Shown here: one piece after another, positions 51,276 through 63,089 of the stretch
Position numbering within the stretch: the first letter of the stretch is position 1
Layout: the number at the start of each line of letters is the position of its first letter
Assembly (NCBI GenBank): GCA_019245755.1
Contig: JAFARC010000018.1
Span: 22,926 to 86,925 of the forward strand
Direction of reading: 5' to 3'
DNA length: 64,000 nt
Origin: Mycobacteriaceae bacterium
GTDB lineage: Bacteria > Actinomycetota > Actinomycetes > Mycobacteriales > Mycobacteriaceae
Notes under the pieces: generated by a model
The model's input: only the letters and a program-made list of their open reading frames with translations
What the model was told of the DNA's origin: nothing
The model's database searches: none
Position numbers and translations under genes: made by a program

Positions 51276-53162
51276 ATGACCACCCCACAGCACCTGTCTG
51301 ACCGCTACGAACTGGGTGAAATACTCGGCTTCGGCGGCATGTCCGAGGTCCATTTGGCCCGCGACTTGCGCCTCCATCGAGATGTGGCGGTCAAGGTGCT
51401 GCGTGCCGATCTGGCCCGTGATCCCAGTTTCTATCTCAGGTTCCGCCGCGAGGCCCAGAACGCCGCGGCGCTGAACCACCCCGCTATCGTCGCGGTCTAC
51501 GACACCGGTGAGGCCGAGACGGCGGCGGGGCCGTTGCCGTACATCGTGATGGAATACGTCGACGGCATCACGCTGCGCGACATCGTCCACAACGACGGTC
51601 CTATCCCTGACCGCAAAGCGATCGAGATCATCGCCGACGCGTGCCAAGCACTGAACTTCAGCCACCAGCACGGCATCATTCACCGCGACGTCAAGCCGGC
51701 CAACATCATGATCAGTCACACCGGCGCGGTGAAGGTGATGGATTTCGGCATTGCCCGTGCGTTGGCCGACAGCGGCAACAGCGTTACGCAAACAGCGGCG
51801 GTGATCGGCACAGCGCAGTACCTCTCCCCGGAGCAGGCCCGCGGCGATGCTGTCGACGCGCGCTCCGATGTCTACTCACTCGGTTGCGTGCTCTACGAAA
51901 TCCTCACCGGCGAGCCGCCTTTCATTGGGGACTCGCCGGTCGCCGTCGCTTATCAACATGTCCGTGAAGATCCGGTGCCGCCGTCGCAGAAACACCAGGG
52001 CATCTCTCCGGAACTCGATGCCGTTGTGCTCAAGGCGCTCGCCAAAAACCCGGACAATCGGTACCAGAGCGCCGCGGAGATGCGCGCCGATCTGGTGCGG
52101 GTGCACAACGGCGAGACCCCGGAAGCCCCCAAGGTCCTCACCGACGCCGAACGCACATCGCTGCTGGCCGCCACTCCGTCCGCCGCCTCACGGGGCCAGC
52201 AAACCGCACCGCTGGGTCGCCAGCAGGCCGGTTACGCCGACCGCGACCGTCCCGGCCCGGGCTCGGTCGGCCGCTGGCTGATCGCCGTGGCGGTGCTGGC
52301 CGTGCTCACTGTCGTCGTCACCGTTGCGATCAACATGATCGGCGGCAGCCCGCGCGACGTGCAGGTGCCCGACGTGTCGGGTCAGCCGTCGGCCGACGCG
52401 ATCGCAGCGCTGCAGAATCGGGGCTTCAAGACCCGCAGTCAGCAGAAGCCGGACTCGACCGTACCGCCCGATCACGTCATCAACACCGACCCGAAGCCGA
52501 ATGACAGTGTCGCGGCCGGGTCTGAGGTCACGCTGAACGTGTCCACCGGGCCCGAGCAGCGGGAGATCCCCGATGTCTCGTCGCTGAGCTACGCCGACGC
52601 GGTGCGCAAGCTCACCGCCGCGGGATTCGGCAAGTTCAAACAAACCGCGGCACCATCGACCCAGGACCTGAAGGACAAGGTGGTGGGCACGAACCCGCCG
52701 GCCAACCAAACATCGGCGATCACCAACGAGATCACGATCGTGGTGGGTTCCGGCCCAGAGACCAAGCAGGTGCCCGACGTCAGCGGGCAGACGCTTGACC
52801 AGGCTCAGAAGAACCTAACCGTCTATGGCTTCACGAAGTTCGGCCAGTCGCCCGTGGACAGTACGCTGCCGGCCGGCCAGGTGCTCGGGACCAACCCCGC
52901 CGCTGGCGCCAATGTGCCGCTTGATTCGGTGATCGATCTGCAGGTGTCGAAGGGCAACCAGTTCGTGATGCCGGATCTGAGCGGCATGTTTTGGACCGAC
53001 GCCGAACCGCAGCTTCGGGCCCTGGGCTGGACGGGTGTGTTGGTCAAAGGGGCCGACCTGGCCGGGCCGGACACCCAGCGCAACCGCGTCGTCTACCAGA
53101 GCCCCGCACCCGGAACGGGGATCAATCGCGACGGCAACATCACGCTGAAGTTCGGCTCGTAG
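51276..53162 (+). CDS. pknB: Ser/Thr protein kinase PknB with four PASTA domains
   Basis: PknB, 628 aa, essential receptor kinase for growth and division. Kinase domain residues 10-275: GFGGMSEVHLARD, K40 in VAVKVL, HRDVKPANIM, DFGIARALADS and VTQTAAVIGTAQYLSPEQA. TM near residue 335 (WLIAVAVLAVLTVVVTVAINMI). Four extracellular PASTA domains follow (VQVPDVSGQPSADAI, REIPDVSSLSYADAV, KQVPDVSGQTLDQAQ and FVMPDLSGMFWTDAE), which sense muropeptides/lipid II. It ends the plus-strand operon and overlaps the convergent trpG by 23 nt. Confidence 0.97.
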   Translation: MTTPQHLSDRYELGEILGFGGMSEVHLARDLRLHRDVAVKVLRADLARDPSFYLRFRREAQNAAALNHPAIVAVYDTGEAETAAGPLPYIVMEYVDGITLRDIVHNDGPIPDRKAIEIIADACQALNFSHQHGIIHRDVKPANIMISHTGAVKVMDFGIARALADSGNSVTQTAAVIGTAQYLSPEQARGDAVDARSDVYSLGCVLYEILTGEPPFIGDSPVAVAYQHVREDPVPPSQKHQGISPELDAVVLKALAKNPDNRYQSAAEMRADLVRVHNGETPEAPKVLTDAERTSLLAATPSAASRGQQTAPLGRQQAGYADRDRPGPGSVGRWLIAVAVLAVLTVVVTVAINMIGGSPRDVQVPDVSGQPSADAIAALQNRGFKTRSQQKPDSTVPPDHVINTDPKPNDSVAAGSEVTLNVSTGPEQREIPDVSSLSYADAVRKLTAAGFGKFKQTAAPSTQDLKDKVVGTNPPANQTSAITNEITIVVGSGPETKQVPDVSGQTLDQAQKNLTVYGFTKFGQSPVDSTLPAGQVLGTNPAAGANVPLDSVIDLQVSKGNQFVMPDLSGMFWTDAEPQLRALGWTGVLVKGADLAGPDTQRNRVVYQSPAPGTGINRDGNITLKFGS

Positions 53163-53805
53163 CCGCGCGCACCGTTTCGGCGACTTCGGTCTCCAGCCGG
53201 TGTACCAATGCTTCGACGGGTTCCCACCCGCAGTAGGCCAGCCAATTAGCCAGCATCCGATGGCCGCCCTGGGTGAGGATCGACTCCGGGTGGAACTGCA
53301 CTCCGTGGATCGGCAGTTCGGCATGCCGCAGCCCCATGATCACGCCACTGCCGGTGTGCGCGGTGACTTCCAGTTCGGCGGGCACGGTACCCGGAAGCAC
53401 CGTCAGCGAGTGGTAGCGCGTTGCCGTGAACGGATTCGGAAGGTTTCGCATCACACCGGTATTCGTGTGGTAGACGGTGCTCGTCTTACCGTGCAGCAGC
53501 TCGGGCGCCCGGTCGACGATGGCGCCGAACGCGACACCGATGGCCTGATGCCCGAGACACACACCGAGCAGCGGCGTCCGCGCCGCAGCGCAGGCGCCGA
53601 CCAACGCAACCGACGCGCCGGCACGTTCGGGGGTGCCCGGCCCCGGGCTAAGCAACACGCCGTCGAAATTCCGCGCCACGGCGGCGGCATCGTCCAACCG
53701 ACCGTCATCGTTGCGCCAGACTTGGGCATCGACCCCGAGCTGGCCGAGGTACTGCACCAGGTTGAACACGAAGCTGTCGTAGTTGTCGACGACCAGGACC
53801 TGCAT
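53140..53805 (-). CDS. trpG: Glutamine amidotransferase subunit (anthranilate / aminodeoxychorismate synthase component II)
   Basis: A class I glutamine amidotransferase, 221 aa. The triad is visible: LLGVCLGHQAIG (nucleophile C in CLGH), and HPESILTQGG with the His/Glu pair; the oxyanion region is LLSPGPGTPERAG. It provides ammonia for anthranilate and probably also p-aminobenzoate synthesis, since mycobacteria have one shared subunit of this type. The ATG at 53805 gives MQVLVVDNYDSFVFNLVQYLG, the classic start. The partner subunit is not in this window. Confidence 0.92.
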   Translation of the reverse strand: MQVLVVDNYDSFVFNLVQYLGQLGVDAQVWRNDDGRLDDAAAVARNFDGVLLSPGPGTPERAGASVALVGACAAARTPLLGVCLGHQAIGVAFGAIVDRAPELLHGKTSTVYHTNTGVMRNLPNPFTATRYHSLTVLPGTVPAELEVTAHTGSGVIMGLRHAELPIHGVQFHPESILTQGGHRMLANWLAYCGWEPVEALVHRLETEVAETVRAATSRTSA

Positions 53806-53837
53806 CCAGCCAGGCTAACGGTTGCCGTCGGCCTGGT

Positions 53838-54635
53838 TCAGCCGGTGCCCGCCGGCTTTGCGTAGTGCAGCGTGATCGGCCCGGCGGATCCGGCGACTTG
53901 CACATCGGCGCGCGGTTCCTCGGTGTAGCCCAGACCGAACCTCACGACGTACTGCTTGTACAGGGTCACCGTGGGAGCGGCGGCAAGCGAGGCTTGCATC
54001 GCGGGAACGTCGCCGATCGCGGTGACCGTGTAGGGCGGGCTGTACGTCCGGCCGTTGAGCAGCAGTGTGTTGCCGACGCACCGCGGTGCCGACGTGGCAA
54101 TGATCCGCTGATCTTGCAACTGCACGGCGTCGGCGCCGCCGCTCCACAACGCGTTGAGAACCGCCTGGACGTCCTGCTGGTGGACGACGAGGTCGTCGGG
54201 GGAGGCGTCGCGGGGGAATCGGCCGTTGGCGTCGCGCTGCGCGTCGGTCAGTGTCACCACGAGACCGGATCCGTGCATCGGCACCGTGCCGGCGGCGACG
54301 CCCAGCGGCGCCGTCCGGGCCATCAGCGCGGCCACGGCCGCGTCGCCACCCGCCGGCCCGGCCCGGACCTGGTCGATCTGTGCGGCCAGGCTGTCTCGTT
54401 GGGCACTTAGCCGGTCGACGGACCACTGGGCGTCGCGCACCAGGTCGACCAACCGGGGCGAGTCGCTGCGCCGGATCTCGCCCCCGCCAGACACCCCATG
54501 CGTCGTGCCGAGGAGTGCGCCGGCGAGCAAGCAGACGACCGGAACGCCGAAACGCCAGGCTCTGCGCCGAGATACCACCAGATGTCCTCTCGTTGTGCGC
54601 GCAACGGGGAAGAACCGGCGTTGCGTTAGTCTCAT
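53838..54635 (-). CDS. DUF881-family exported or membrane protein, Rv0012 type
   Basis: A 265-aa protein with an N-terminal membrane segment ([21 protein letters not shown]). A coiled-coil stretch follows ([28 protein letters not shown]), then the DUF881 domain ([82 protein letters not shown]). The ATG at 54635 aligns with the H37Rv protein start and excludes the longer track ORF, which runs through the crgA promoter. It lies next to cell-division genes. A division-linked function is inferred from context only. Confidence 0.87.
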   Translation of the reverse strand: MRLTQRRFFPVARTTRGHLVVSRRRAWRFGVPVVCLLAGALLGTTHGVSGGGEIRRSDSPRLVDLVRDAQWSVDRLSAQRDSLAAQIDQVRAGPAGGDAAVAALMARTAPLGVAAGTVPMHGSGLVVTLTDAQRDANGRFPRDASPDDLVVHQQDVQAVLNALWSGGADAVQLQDQRIIATSAPRCVGNTLLLNGRTYSPPYTVTAIGDVPAMQASLAAAPTVTLYKQYVVRFGLGYTEEPRADVQVAGSAGPITLHYAKPAGTG

Positions 54636-54675
54636 GGTGCACGAGCACCGCCCGAATGTTTCCCCGAAGGAACAC

Positions 54676-54939
54676 ATGCCCAAGTCCAAGGTTCGGAAGA
54701 AGAACGACTTTACGACCAAGCCGGTCAGCCGCACCCCGGTGAAGGTCAAGGCGGGCCCCTCGAGCGTGTGGTTCGTCGTGCTCTTTGTCGGGCTGATGCT
54801 GATTGGACTGGCCTGGCTGTTGGTCTTCCAGCTCGCCTCCACCGAGATCGCTTTCCTCGCCCAATTGGGTCCCTGGAATTACGCCATCGCCTTTGCTTTC
54901 ATGATCACCGGGCTGTTGCTCACGATGAGGTGGCATTAG
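54676..54939 (+). CDS. crgA: Cell-division protein CrgA
   Basis: CrgA, 87 aa, a small two-TM divisome protein that recruits septal peptidoglycan enzymes and interacts with FtsZ, FtsI/PbpB and CwsA. The basic N-terminus [17 protein letters not shown] is followed by TM1 ([21 protein letters not shown]) and TM2 ([18 protein letters not shown]). The ATG at 54676 has GAAGGA 6 nt upstream. The divergent Rv0012-type gene starts 40 nt away, so both share a promoter gap. Confidence 0.94.
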   Translation: MPKSKVRKKNDFTTKPVSRTPVKVKAGPSSVWFVVLFVGLMLIGLAWLLVFQLASTEIAFLAQLGPWNYAIAFAFMITGLLLTMRWH

Positions 54940-55039
54940 GCCGCCGCGAGCCCTGGGATGCTTACCCCCGCGTCAATCTGGCGTTACTGCTGCGGCAACT
55001 TCGCCGTCACCCAATCACACCGTTGTGATTCATCCCCAT

Positions 55040-55061
55040 TGTGGATAGCACCTGTGGATAA
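55040..55061. promoter_or_regulatory. Pair of DnaA-box-like 9-mers downstream of crgA
   Basis: TGTGGATAA (55053-55061) is an exact DnaA box (TTATCCACA) on the minus strand. TGTGGATAG (55040-55048) has one mismatch. They are 13 bp apart, same orientation, in the gap between crgA and the PH-domain gene, about 36 bp upstream of the latter's start. Confidence 0.5.
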
Positions 55062-55096
55062 CTTCATTAGGTGCGGTAAACGGGTATGGGGAAGCG

Positions 55097-55537
55097 GTGC
55101 AGCAAACTAGTTGGGCCCCCAGTGCGACAGCGGTGGTCGGCAGCGGAATCCTTGGTGCGCTGATGGCGTTCGCAGCTGTGATGCTCGTCACAGACGCTCC
55201 CGGGCGGATCTTGGTCGGCGTTTCCGGGCTGGGATTGTTGATCTTTGCAGGATTCTCGTTGCGGGCGCGACCGAGGCTGGCAATCACTCCGCAGGGCCTC
55301 CTCATCCGTGGATGGTGGCGCACAATGGTGTTGCCGCGCCCGGCGATCAGGCTGATCAGGATCACCGAGTTCCGTCGGTTGGCCCGAAAAGTCCGATTGC
55401 TGGAGATCGACACCGCTGATGACAGGCTGATTGTGTTCAGCCGCTGGGACCTTGGCACGAATCCGATCGATGTGCTCGACGCGCTGACCGACGCCGGTTA
55501 CTCGCGCCGGCCCGGGCCGCCTACTGCGACACCGTGA
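55097..55537 (+). CDS. PH-domain membrane protein, Rv0010c type
   Basis: A 146-aa protein with two N-terminal TM helices ([38 protein letters not shown]) and a C-terminal bacterial PH-like domain ([47 protein letters not shown]). Length is close to Rv0010c (141). GTG start at 55097, preceded by GGGGAAGCG. Its 3' end overlaps the convergent ppiA by 17 nt. Function is unknown. A DnaA-box pair lies in its promoter region. Confidence 0.85.
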   Translation: MQQTSWAPSATAVVGSGILGALMAFAAVMLVTDAPGRILVGVSGLGLLIFAGFSLRARPRLAITPQGLLIRGWWRTMVLPRPAIRLIRITEFRRLARKVRLLEIDTADDRLIVFSRWDLGTNPIDVLDALTDAGYSRRPGPPTATP

Positions 55538-56069
55538 CCGAGTTGATCACGACCGGATCGGTCGGCCGGTCGCGCGCATCGGTGCCGGTGGCGGCGATGG
55601 CGTCGACCACCTTCTGGGATTCGGGGTCGACCACCTCACCGAAGATCGTGTGCCTGCGGTTCAGGTGTGGGGTCTTCTCGACCGTGATGAAGAATTGCGA
55701 CCCGTTGGTGCCGGGTCCAGCGTTGGCCATCGCCAGCAGATACGGCCGGTCGAACTGCAGCTCGGGGTGGAATTCGTCGCCGAACTGGTAGCCGGGGCCG
55801 CCTCGACCGGTGCCGGTGGGATCGCCGCCCTGAATCATGAACCCGCCGATGACGCGGTGGAAGACCGCGCCGTCGTAGAACGGGCCAGACGCGCCGCCGG
55901 AGGCGTTCTGGGCGGTGTAGTCCTTGCTGCCCTGCGCCAGGCCGACGAAGTTGGCGACGGTCTTGGGGGCGTGGTTACCGAACAGCGCGATCTTGATGTC
56001 CCCGCGGTTGGTGTGCAGGGTGGCGGTCGCGGTCGCAATGGGGCTTGTCACGGGATGCCAGTGTGCCAC
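55521..56069 (-). CDS. ppiA: Cyclophilin-type peptidyl-prolyl cis-trans isomerase
   Basis: PpiA, 182 aa, the same length as in H37Rv, catalyses proline isomerisation during folding in the cytosol. Cyclophilin blocks: [23 protein letters not shown] (R/F/Q active-site residues), [18 protein letters not shown] and [13 protein letters not shown]. The GTG at 56069 ([17 protein letters not shown]) aligns with the H37Rv N-terminus and is preferred to the in-frame GTG at 56051 and to the longer track start. Confidence 0.94.
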   Translation of the reverse strand: MAHWHPVTSPIATATATLHTNRGDIKIALFGNHAPKTVANFVGLAQGSKDYTAQNASGGASGPFYDGAVFHRVIGGFMIQGGDPTGTGRGGPGYQFGDEFHPELQFDRPYLLAMANAGPGTNGSQFFITVEKTPHLNRRHTIFGEVVDPESQKVVDAIAATGTDARDRPTDPVVINSVTVSQ

Positions 56070-56139
56070 GCCGACTTGAGCGGTCGACGTGGCACCGTCA
56101 GATACGCTCAGCCTGAGTCCGGCGGCAGGAAGGTGCAAC

Positions 56140-56547
56140 GTGACGACCAAAACGCGGCTGACCCCAAGGGAACGCCTAACCCGCGGCCTCACCTACACCG
56201 CGGTCGGTCCCCTCGACATCACCCGGGGCACAGTTGGTCTGGGGCTGCAGACCGCACAGTCGGCTGGCAGCGGATTGCGCCGGCGCTACTCGCCGACCCG
56301 CATCGACCAGCCGCGGGAAACCCTTGCCCGCGAGCTTGCCGCGGCCCGGGGCGTGATCGCCGGCCTACCCCAGGCGTTTCGGGAATCGCGAAAGCCCAAC
56401 CGGCGACGCCGCAGGCTGATTGTCTTCTCGGCCGCCGGGCTTCTCACGCTCGCCGCTGGTGTGGTCGCGTTCTCGATCATCCGCCGCTCGTCTGAGCCGG
56501 AGCCATCGCCGCGGCCGCCCAGCGTCGACGTGACGCCGAAGCCCTGA
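56140..56547 (+). CDS. cwsA: Cell-wall synthesis / division protein CwsA
   Basis: CwsA, 135 aa (145 in H37Rv). The N-terminal conserved segment [18 protein letters not shown], then [19 protein letters not shown], precedes a basic region and one TM ([22 protein letters not shown]) with a short Pro-rich external tail. CwsA interacts with CrgA and Wag31 and influences cell-wall synthesis at poles and septa. The GTG at 56140 has AGGAAGG 6 nt upstream. The track's longer ORF from 56089 overlaps the promoter and is rejected. Confidence 0.9.
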   Translation: MTTKTRLTPRERLTRGLTYTAVGPLDITRGTVGLGLQTAQSAGSGLRRRYSPTRIDQPRETLARELAAARGVIAGLPQAFRESRKPNRRRRRLIVFSAAGLLTLAAGVVAFSIIRRSSEPEPSPRPPSVDVTPKP

Positions 56548-56655
56548 CTGCTTTTTTCACAGCGCGATTTGGCATCCGCCAGTGCCCGCGGCCGACCTTC
56601 CGCGACTCCTGCGTTGCGTCCAATCCGTCAATGCGGACGGACTGTTTATTGGTTG

Positions 56656-56728
56656 TGGAGCCTAGGAGACTCGAACTCCCGACATCTGCCTTGCAAAGGC
56701 AGCGCTCTACCAACTGAGCTAAGGCCCC
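56656..56728 (-). tRNA. alaT: tRNA-Ala (TGC anticodon)
   Basis: Minus-strand 73-nt sequence starting GGGGCCTTAGCTCAGTTGG with 3' acceptor AGGCTCC plus A. The anticodon stem-loop is CTGCC-TTTGCAA-GGCAG, anticodon TGC. The T arm is GGGAGTTCGAGTCTCC-like. CCA is not encoded. The stop codon of the small ORF at 56719-56841 lies inside its 5' end. Confidence 0.96.
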
Positions 56729-56841
56729 TGGATGCAACCAGCAGACTGGTCGACAGCCACATGCCACACCTCGGCGCCGCGTCGGGATCGCCACACCAGC
56801 ACGACAATCGTGAGCACGACGATCAGCACCGCCAGTCTCAT
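56719..56841 (-). CDS. Small membrane protein between tRNA-Ile and tRNA-Ala (40 aa, DLW-39-like)
   Basis: This ORF is below the track cutoff. It starts MRLAVLIVVLTIVVLVW, a single N-terminal TM, then RSRRGAEVWHVAVDQSAG and ends IQGP. A GAAAGG ribosome binding site lies 6 nt upstream of the ATG at 56841. The AEVWHVA block resembles the ADLWHEA-type motif of the actinobacterial DLW-39 small-protein family, which I recall as about 39 aa and found near gyrA. The TAG stop is supplied by tRNA-Ala bases (CCTTAGCTC). It is read with the two tRNAs on the minus strand downstream of gyrA/Rv0007. Function is unknown. Confidence 0.7.
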   Translation of the reverse strand: MRLAVLIVVLTIVVLVWRSRRGAEVWHVAVDQSAGCIQGP

Positions 56842-56854
56842 GGTGTACCTTTCG

Positions 56855-56928
56855 TGGGCCTAGGAGGACTCGAACCTCCGACCTCTTCGTTATCAGCGAA
56901 GCGCTCTAACCGCCTGAGCTATAGGCCC
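56855..56928 (-). tRNA. ileT: tRNA-Ile (GAT anticodon)
   Basis: Minus-strand 74-nt sequence GGGCCTATAGCTCAGGCGG at the 5' end and TAGGCCC plus A at the 3' end, with a perfect 7-bp acceptor stem. The anticodon loop is CTTCG-CTGATAA-CGAAG, anticodon GAT. The T arm is GGAGGTTCGAGTCCTCC. The ileT-alaT pair downstream of gyrA is the usual mycobacterial arrangement. Confidence 0.97.
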
Positions 56929-56989
56929 GTACTCGCGTACAACCGACGGACGAGACTACCGTAATCGCGACCACCGGCCCAAACTCCGG

Positions 56990-57763
56990 TTAATCCCTGT
57001 CCGCGAGGGTCACCTCGACACCGCCGACGAGGTCGGTTGTCAGGTTGTAGATGAACGCGCCGACAGTAGCCATCGCGGTCAGCAGAACGATATTCACCAA
57101 GCCGATCAACGCCGCGCCACCAAATATCGCCCCGCTGGACACCAGCTCGGTATTGCTGGCGTTGGTCAGCAGGTCACCGACGTTGCTGTTGAGCTTGCTC
57201 CACACACCCATCCCGCCCAGAACCAGGTAGAGGAACGCCACGGCGATCATCCAGACGAAGAACAGCGCCACCGACAACACCAGCGACACCTTGAGCACGC
57301 TCCACGGGTCGACCCGCCGGATCTGCATGCTGGCGCGTAGCGGTCCCCGCGGCCGGCTGCCCACCTGCACACGGTTCCTCGCGGTCGATGAGGCCGCCGG
57401 CTCGCCACCCGGGCGCTCGGGTTGGGATTTGCGAGGCGCCGGCGGACGCGGGATCGGGCCCGACAAGTCGGGCAGTTCACTGCGGTAGGTCTCCGTGCGC
57501 GAGGGCGGCGGCGGCGTGGCATCGGGTTCCGATGTCTGCGCCGGAGCCGACCCGCCCGAGATGAACCGGTTGATGCGATCGTCGATGCCGGAACCGGTCG
57601 TCGCCGCTTCCGGCCCCGTCCGCCGCGCCTGCGCGCCACGGGCGGCAGCTCCTCGCTGCCACGGCGGCACGTCGCTGCGGTCGGCGACTGGGCTCGGTCC
57701 CGAACTGTGCGACCGCGGGCCGGGTTGCCCGTTCCCGCTGCCCGGGTCGTTCGGTGAGCTCAC
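56990..57763 (-). CDS. DUF3566 membrane protein, Rv0007 type
   Basis: A 257-aa protein. The first 145 residues are hydrophilic, Pro/Ser/Arg-rich and disordered. The DUF3566 domain follows, starting [34 protein letters not shown], with a second hydrophobic region ([32 protein letters not shown]). GTG start at 57763 with AAGGAG 5 nt upstream; the gap from the gyrA stop is 16 nt, so it is read with gyrBA. It is conserved beside gyrA in actinobacteria. Function is unknown. Confidence 0.88.
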   Translation of the reverse strand: MSSPNDPGSGNGQPGPRSHSSGPSPVADRSDVPPWQRGAAARGAQARRTGPEAATTGSGIDDRINRFISGGSAPAQTSEPDATPPPPSRTETYRSELPDLSGPIPRPPAPRKSQPERPGGEPAASSTARNRVQVGSRPRGPLRASMQIRRVDPWSVLKVSLVLSVALFFVWMIAVAFLYLVLGGMGVWSKLNSNVGDLLTNASNTELVSSGAIFGGAALIGLVNIVLLTAMATVGAFIYNLTTDLVGGVEVTLADRD

Positions 57764-57779
57764 TCCGGCTCCTTAGTGG

Positions 57780-60290
57780 TCATGTCGCGTCGGTATCCGC
57801 CCGCGCGGCGCTGTCCGTATTGTCACCTTCCTCGGCGTTACGAGCGATGGCAACCAGTGTGTCGCCCTCACCCAGGTTCATCAACCGAACCCCCTTCGTC
57901 TGTCGCCCGGCTTTGCGAACCTGTCGCGCTGCGGTGCGGATCACACCGCCACCCGAGGTGATGGCATACAGCTCCGTGCCGTCGTCGACGACCAGCGCTC
58001 CGACCAGATTGCCACGCCGCCGGTCGTGCTGAATGGTCAGCACCCCCTTGCCGCCGCGGCCCTGCACCGGATATTCCTCGATCGGTGTCCGCTTGGCGTA
58101 CCCGCCCGAGGTCGCTACCAGCAGATATGTCCCCAAACGGACGACGTTCAGCGAAAGCAGCCGGTCGGCGGCGTTGAACCGCATGCCCTGCACGCCGGAG
58201 GTGGCGCGACCCATCGGTCGCAACGCCTCATCGCCGGCGTTGAACCGGATCGACTGCCCTTTGGCGGACACCAGCAGCAGGTCGTCCTCGGCCGAGCACA
58301 GCACCGCGCCGACCAGCTCGTCACTGTCCCGCAGATTGATTGCGACGATGCCGCCGGAGCGGTTCGAGTCGAAATCGGTCAGCCGCGACTTTTTGACCAG
58401 CCCGTTGCGCGTGGCGAGCACCAGGTACGGCGCGTCGTCGTAGCCGCGGATCTGGATCACCTGCGCGATGCGCTCGTCGGGCTGAAACGCCAGCAGGTTA
58501 GCGACATGCTGGCCTCGCGCCGTACGGGACGCCTCCGGCAGCTCGTATGCCTTCGCCCGGTAGACCCGTCCCTGTGTGGTGAAGAACAGGATCCAGTCGT
58601 GTGTTGAGCACACGAAGAAGTGGGCGACGATGTCGTCCTGCTTGAGCCCCGCGCCCTGCACACCCTTCCCACCGCGCTTCTGGCTGCGGTACAGATCGGT
58701 CTTCGTCCGCTTTGCGTAGCCGGTCTCGGTGATCGTGACGACGACATCCTCGCGGGCGATTAGATCCTCGTCGGTGACCTCGCCGTCGGCGGCGATAATG
58801 CGGGTACGCCTGTCGTCGCCGTGCTTGTCGGCGATCTCGGCGAGCTCGTCGCGGACGATGCCACGCTGACGTTCCGGCTTGGCGAGGATGTCCTCGAGAT
58901 CGGCGATCTCCATCTCGATCTTCGCCAGGTCATCGATGATGCGCTGTCGCTCCAGCGCCGCCAGGCGCCGCAGTTGCATGTCGAGGATCGCCTGCGCCTG
59001 GACCTCGTCGATGTCGAGCAGTTCCCTCAGGCCGGTCCGCGCCACGTCGACGGTTTCCGATGATCGGATCAGCGCGATGACCTCGTCGAGCGCATCGAGA
59101 GCCTTGACCAGGCCGCGCAAGATGTGGGCGCGCTCGTTCGCCTTGCGGAGCCGGTACGTCGTCCGCCGCACGATCACGTCGAGCTGGTGGGTGACGTAAA
59201 ACCGGATCAGCTGGTCCAGCCGCAGCGTGCGCGGAACGCCGTCGACGATCGCGAGCATGTTGGCGCCGAAGCTGGTCTGCAGCTGGGTGTGCTTGTAGAG
59301 GTTGTTGAGCACCACCTTCGCGACCGCGTCGCGCTTGAGTTCGACCACGATGCGGACCCCGACCCGTTCGCTGCCCTGGTCCTCGATGTTGGATATTCCG
59401 TTCAGCTTTCCGTCACGGACCTGCTCGGCGATCGAGGTGATGAAATTGTCGTGATTGACCTGGTAGGGCAATTCGGTGATGACCAACCCGGTGCGGCCCT
59501 TGTTGTCTTCCTCGATCTCCACCACACCGCGCATCCGGATTGAGCCGCGACCGGTGGTGTAGGCGTCGGTGATCCCTTGGGTGCCGACGATCAACCCGGC
59601 GGTGGGGAAGTCGGGGGCCTTGACGCGCTGGGTCACCGCGGCCAGCGTCGATTCCTCGTCGGTGTCCGGGTTCTCCAGGCACCAGAAAACCGCCTGGGCC
59701 AGCTCGCGCAGGTTATGGGGCGGAATGTTGGTGGCCATGCCCACGGCGATACCGCCCGAGCCGTTGGCAAGCAGGTTGGGAAAACGGCTCGGCAGAACCG
59801 TCGGCTCCTGAACACGGCCGTCGTAGTTCGGAATGAAATCGACCGTTTCCTCATCGATTTCGCGCAGCATCTCCATCGCCAGCGGCGTCAGCCGTGCTTC
59901 CGTGTAGCGCATCGCGGCGGGCGGGTCGTTGCCTGGCGAGCCGAAGTTACCCTGGCCGTCGACCAGCGGATAGCGCAGCGACCACGGCTGTGCCATCCGT
60001 ACCAACGTGTCGTAGATCGATGCGTCACCGTGCGGGTGATAGTTGCCCATCGTTTCGGCGACCGACCGCGCCGACTTCGCATGGCTGCGGTCTGGGCGGA
60101 AACCGGAGTCGAACATCGCGTATAGGACGCGCCGGTGCACCGGCTTCAGTCCGTCGCGCACCTCGGGCAGCGCCCGCCCGACGATGACGCTCATCGCGTA
60201 GTCGATGTAGCTGCGCTGCATCTCCTGCTGGATATCCACCGGCTCGATCCGGTCGACCGAGTCGTCTGGTGGCAGCGTTATGTCGGTCAT
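57780..60290 (-). CDS. gyrA: DNA gyrase subunit A
   Basis: GyrA, 836 aa. It cleaves and rejoins DNA; the active tyrosine is Y129 in [10 protein letters not shown]. The quinolone-resistance region reads [12 protein letters not shown], with A90, S91, D94 and T95. The first three are wild-type and T95 is a neutral variant known in mycobacteria. The winged helix, tower and coiled-coil domains follow. The C-terminal beta-pinwheel contains [10 protein letters not shown], the GyrA box. No intein interrupts the Tyr129 region. It follows gyrB by 25 nt. The C-terminal tail ([19 protein letters not shown]) is species-variable. Confidence 0.98.
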   Translation of the reverse strand: MTDITLPPDDSVDRIEPVDIQQEMQRSYIDYAMSVIVGRALPEVRDGLKPVHRRVLYAMFDSGFRPDRSHAKSARSVAETMGNYHPHGDASIYDTLVRMAQPWSLRYPLVDGQGNFGSPGNDPPAAMRYTEARLTPLAMEMLREIDEETVDFIPNYDGRVQEPTVLPSRFPNLLANGSGGIAVGMATNIPPHNLRELAQAVFWCLENPDTDEESTLAAVTQRVKAPDFPTAGLIVGTQGITDAYTTGRGSIRMRGVVEIEEDNKGRTGLVITELPYQVNHDNFITSIAEQVRDGKLNGISNIEDQGSERVGVRIVVELKRDAVAKVVLNNLYKHTQLQTSFGANMLAIVDGVPRTLRLDQLIRFYVTHQLDVIVRRTTYRLRKANERAHILRGLVKALDALDEVIALIRSSETVDVARTGLRELLDIDEVQAQAILDMQLRRLAALERQRIIDDLAKIEMEIADLEDILAKPERQRGIVRDELAEIADKHGDDRRTRIIAADGEVTDEDLIAREDVVVTITETGYAKRTKTDLYRSQKRGGKGVQGAGLKQDDIVAHFFVCSTHDWILFFTTQGRVYRAKAYELPEASRTARGQHVANLLAFQPDERIAQVIQIRGYDDAPYLVLATRNGLVKKSRLTDFDSNRSGGIVAINLRDSDELVGAVLCSAEDDLLLVSAKGQSIRFNAGDEALRPMGRATSGVQGMRFNAADRLLSLNVVRLGTYLLVATSGGYAKRTPIEEYPVQGRGGKGVLTIQHDRRRGNLVGALVVDDGTELYAITSGGGVIRTAARQVRKAGRQTKGVRLMNLGEGDTLVAIARNAEEGDNTDSAARADTDAT

Positions 60291-60315
60291 GCAGTCCTCG
60301 TTCTGGCGATCGGCA

Positions 60316-62564
<2,249 letters not shown>

Positions 62565-63089
62565 TCATCCGTACGTGTCGCGGGGTCCCCGGCCCGCGAT
62601 GTGCAGCGACCCTTTCCGCCACGAGGGTGCCGCCGGACCGGCGATCTTCAGTGCCGTGACGACCCCGTCCCCGACCGCTGTGGCGATCTTGGCCAGAAGT
62701 TGCGACTGCACCATCCGCAACTGGGTCGCCCACGCCGTCGACTCGGCGGCGATGCTCAACACACCGTCGCGCAGCGCGGTAGGCGAGGCGTGCGCAGCGA
62801 TCTGCTCACCCACCACCGCGCGCCACTGCCCGAACACCGACGCTTCGGCCACCCGCGAGGACCAACCGCGGGTTCTCGCGAGGTCTCCGGCCGCATTGCC
62901 GAGGAGCTGCGGGTCGCGGGTATCTGGTCCCGGCCCGGACCAGGTGCGCCGCCGAGCCGCACCCGCGACCCGCCGCGGGGTGGGGGAGCGGCGGCCCTGT
63001 CCGACGTTCTTGCCCTGGCCGCGCGCCGCGCCGCGGGCCTCTTCCAGGGTGCGGCGCACCAGGTCCCTCATCGCGTCCTCGTCGGTCAT
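62565..63089 (-). CDS. dciA: DciA-family replicative helicase-interacting protein, Rv0004 type
   Basis: A 174-aa DUF721 protein. In mycobacteria this gene between recF and gyrB encodes DciA, which interacts with the replicative helicase DnaB and is needed for replication. The N-terminal half is basic and disordered ([21 protein letters not shown]). The conserved domain runs from about residue 75: [27 protein letters not shown] and [27 protein letters not shown]. The ATG at 63089 overlaps the recF stop (ATGA) and is preferred over the track start at 63158, which lies inside recF. Confidence 0.9.
   Translation of the reverse strand: MTDEDAMRDLVRRTLEEARGAARGQGKNVGQGRRSPTPRRVAGAARRRTWSGPGPDTRDPQLLGNAAGDLARTRGWSSRVAEASVFGQWRAVVGEQIAAHASPTALRDGVLSIAAESTAWATQLRMVQSQLLAKIATAVGDGVVTALKIAGPAAPSWRKGSLHIAGRGPRDTYG

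Noticed and set aside
56569-56964. 131-aa plus-strand ORF crossing both tRNA genes
   Set aside because: It reads through the antisense of tRNA-Ala, the small ORF and tRNA-Ile, so it cannot be a separate coding region.
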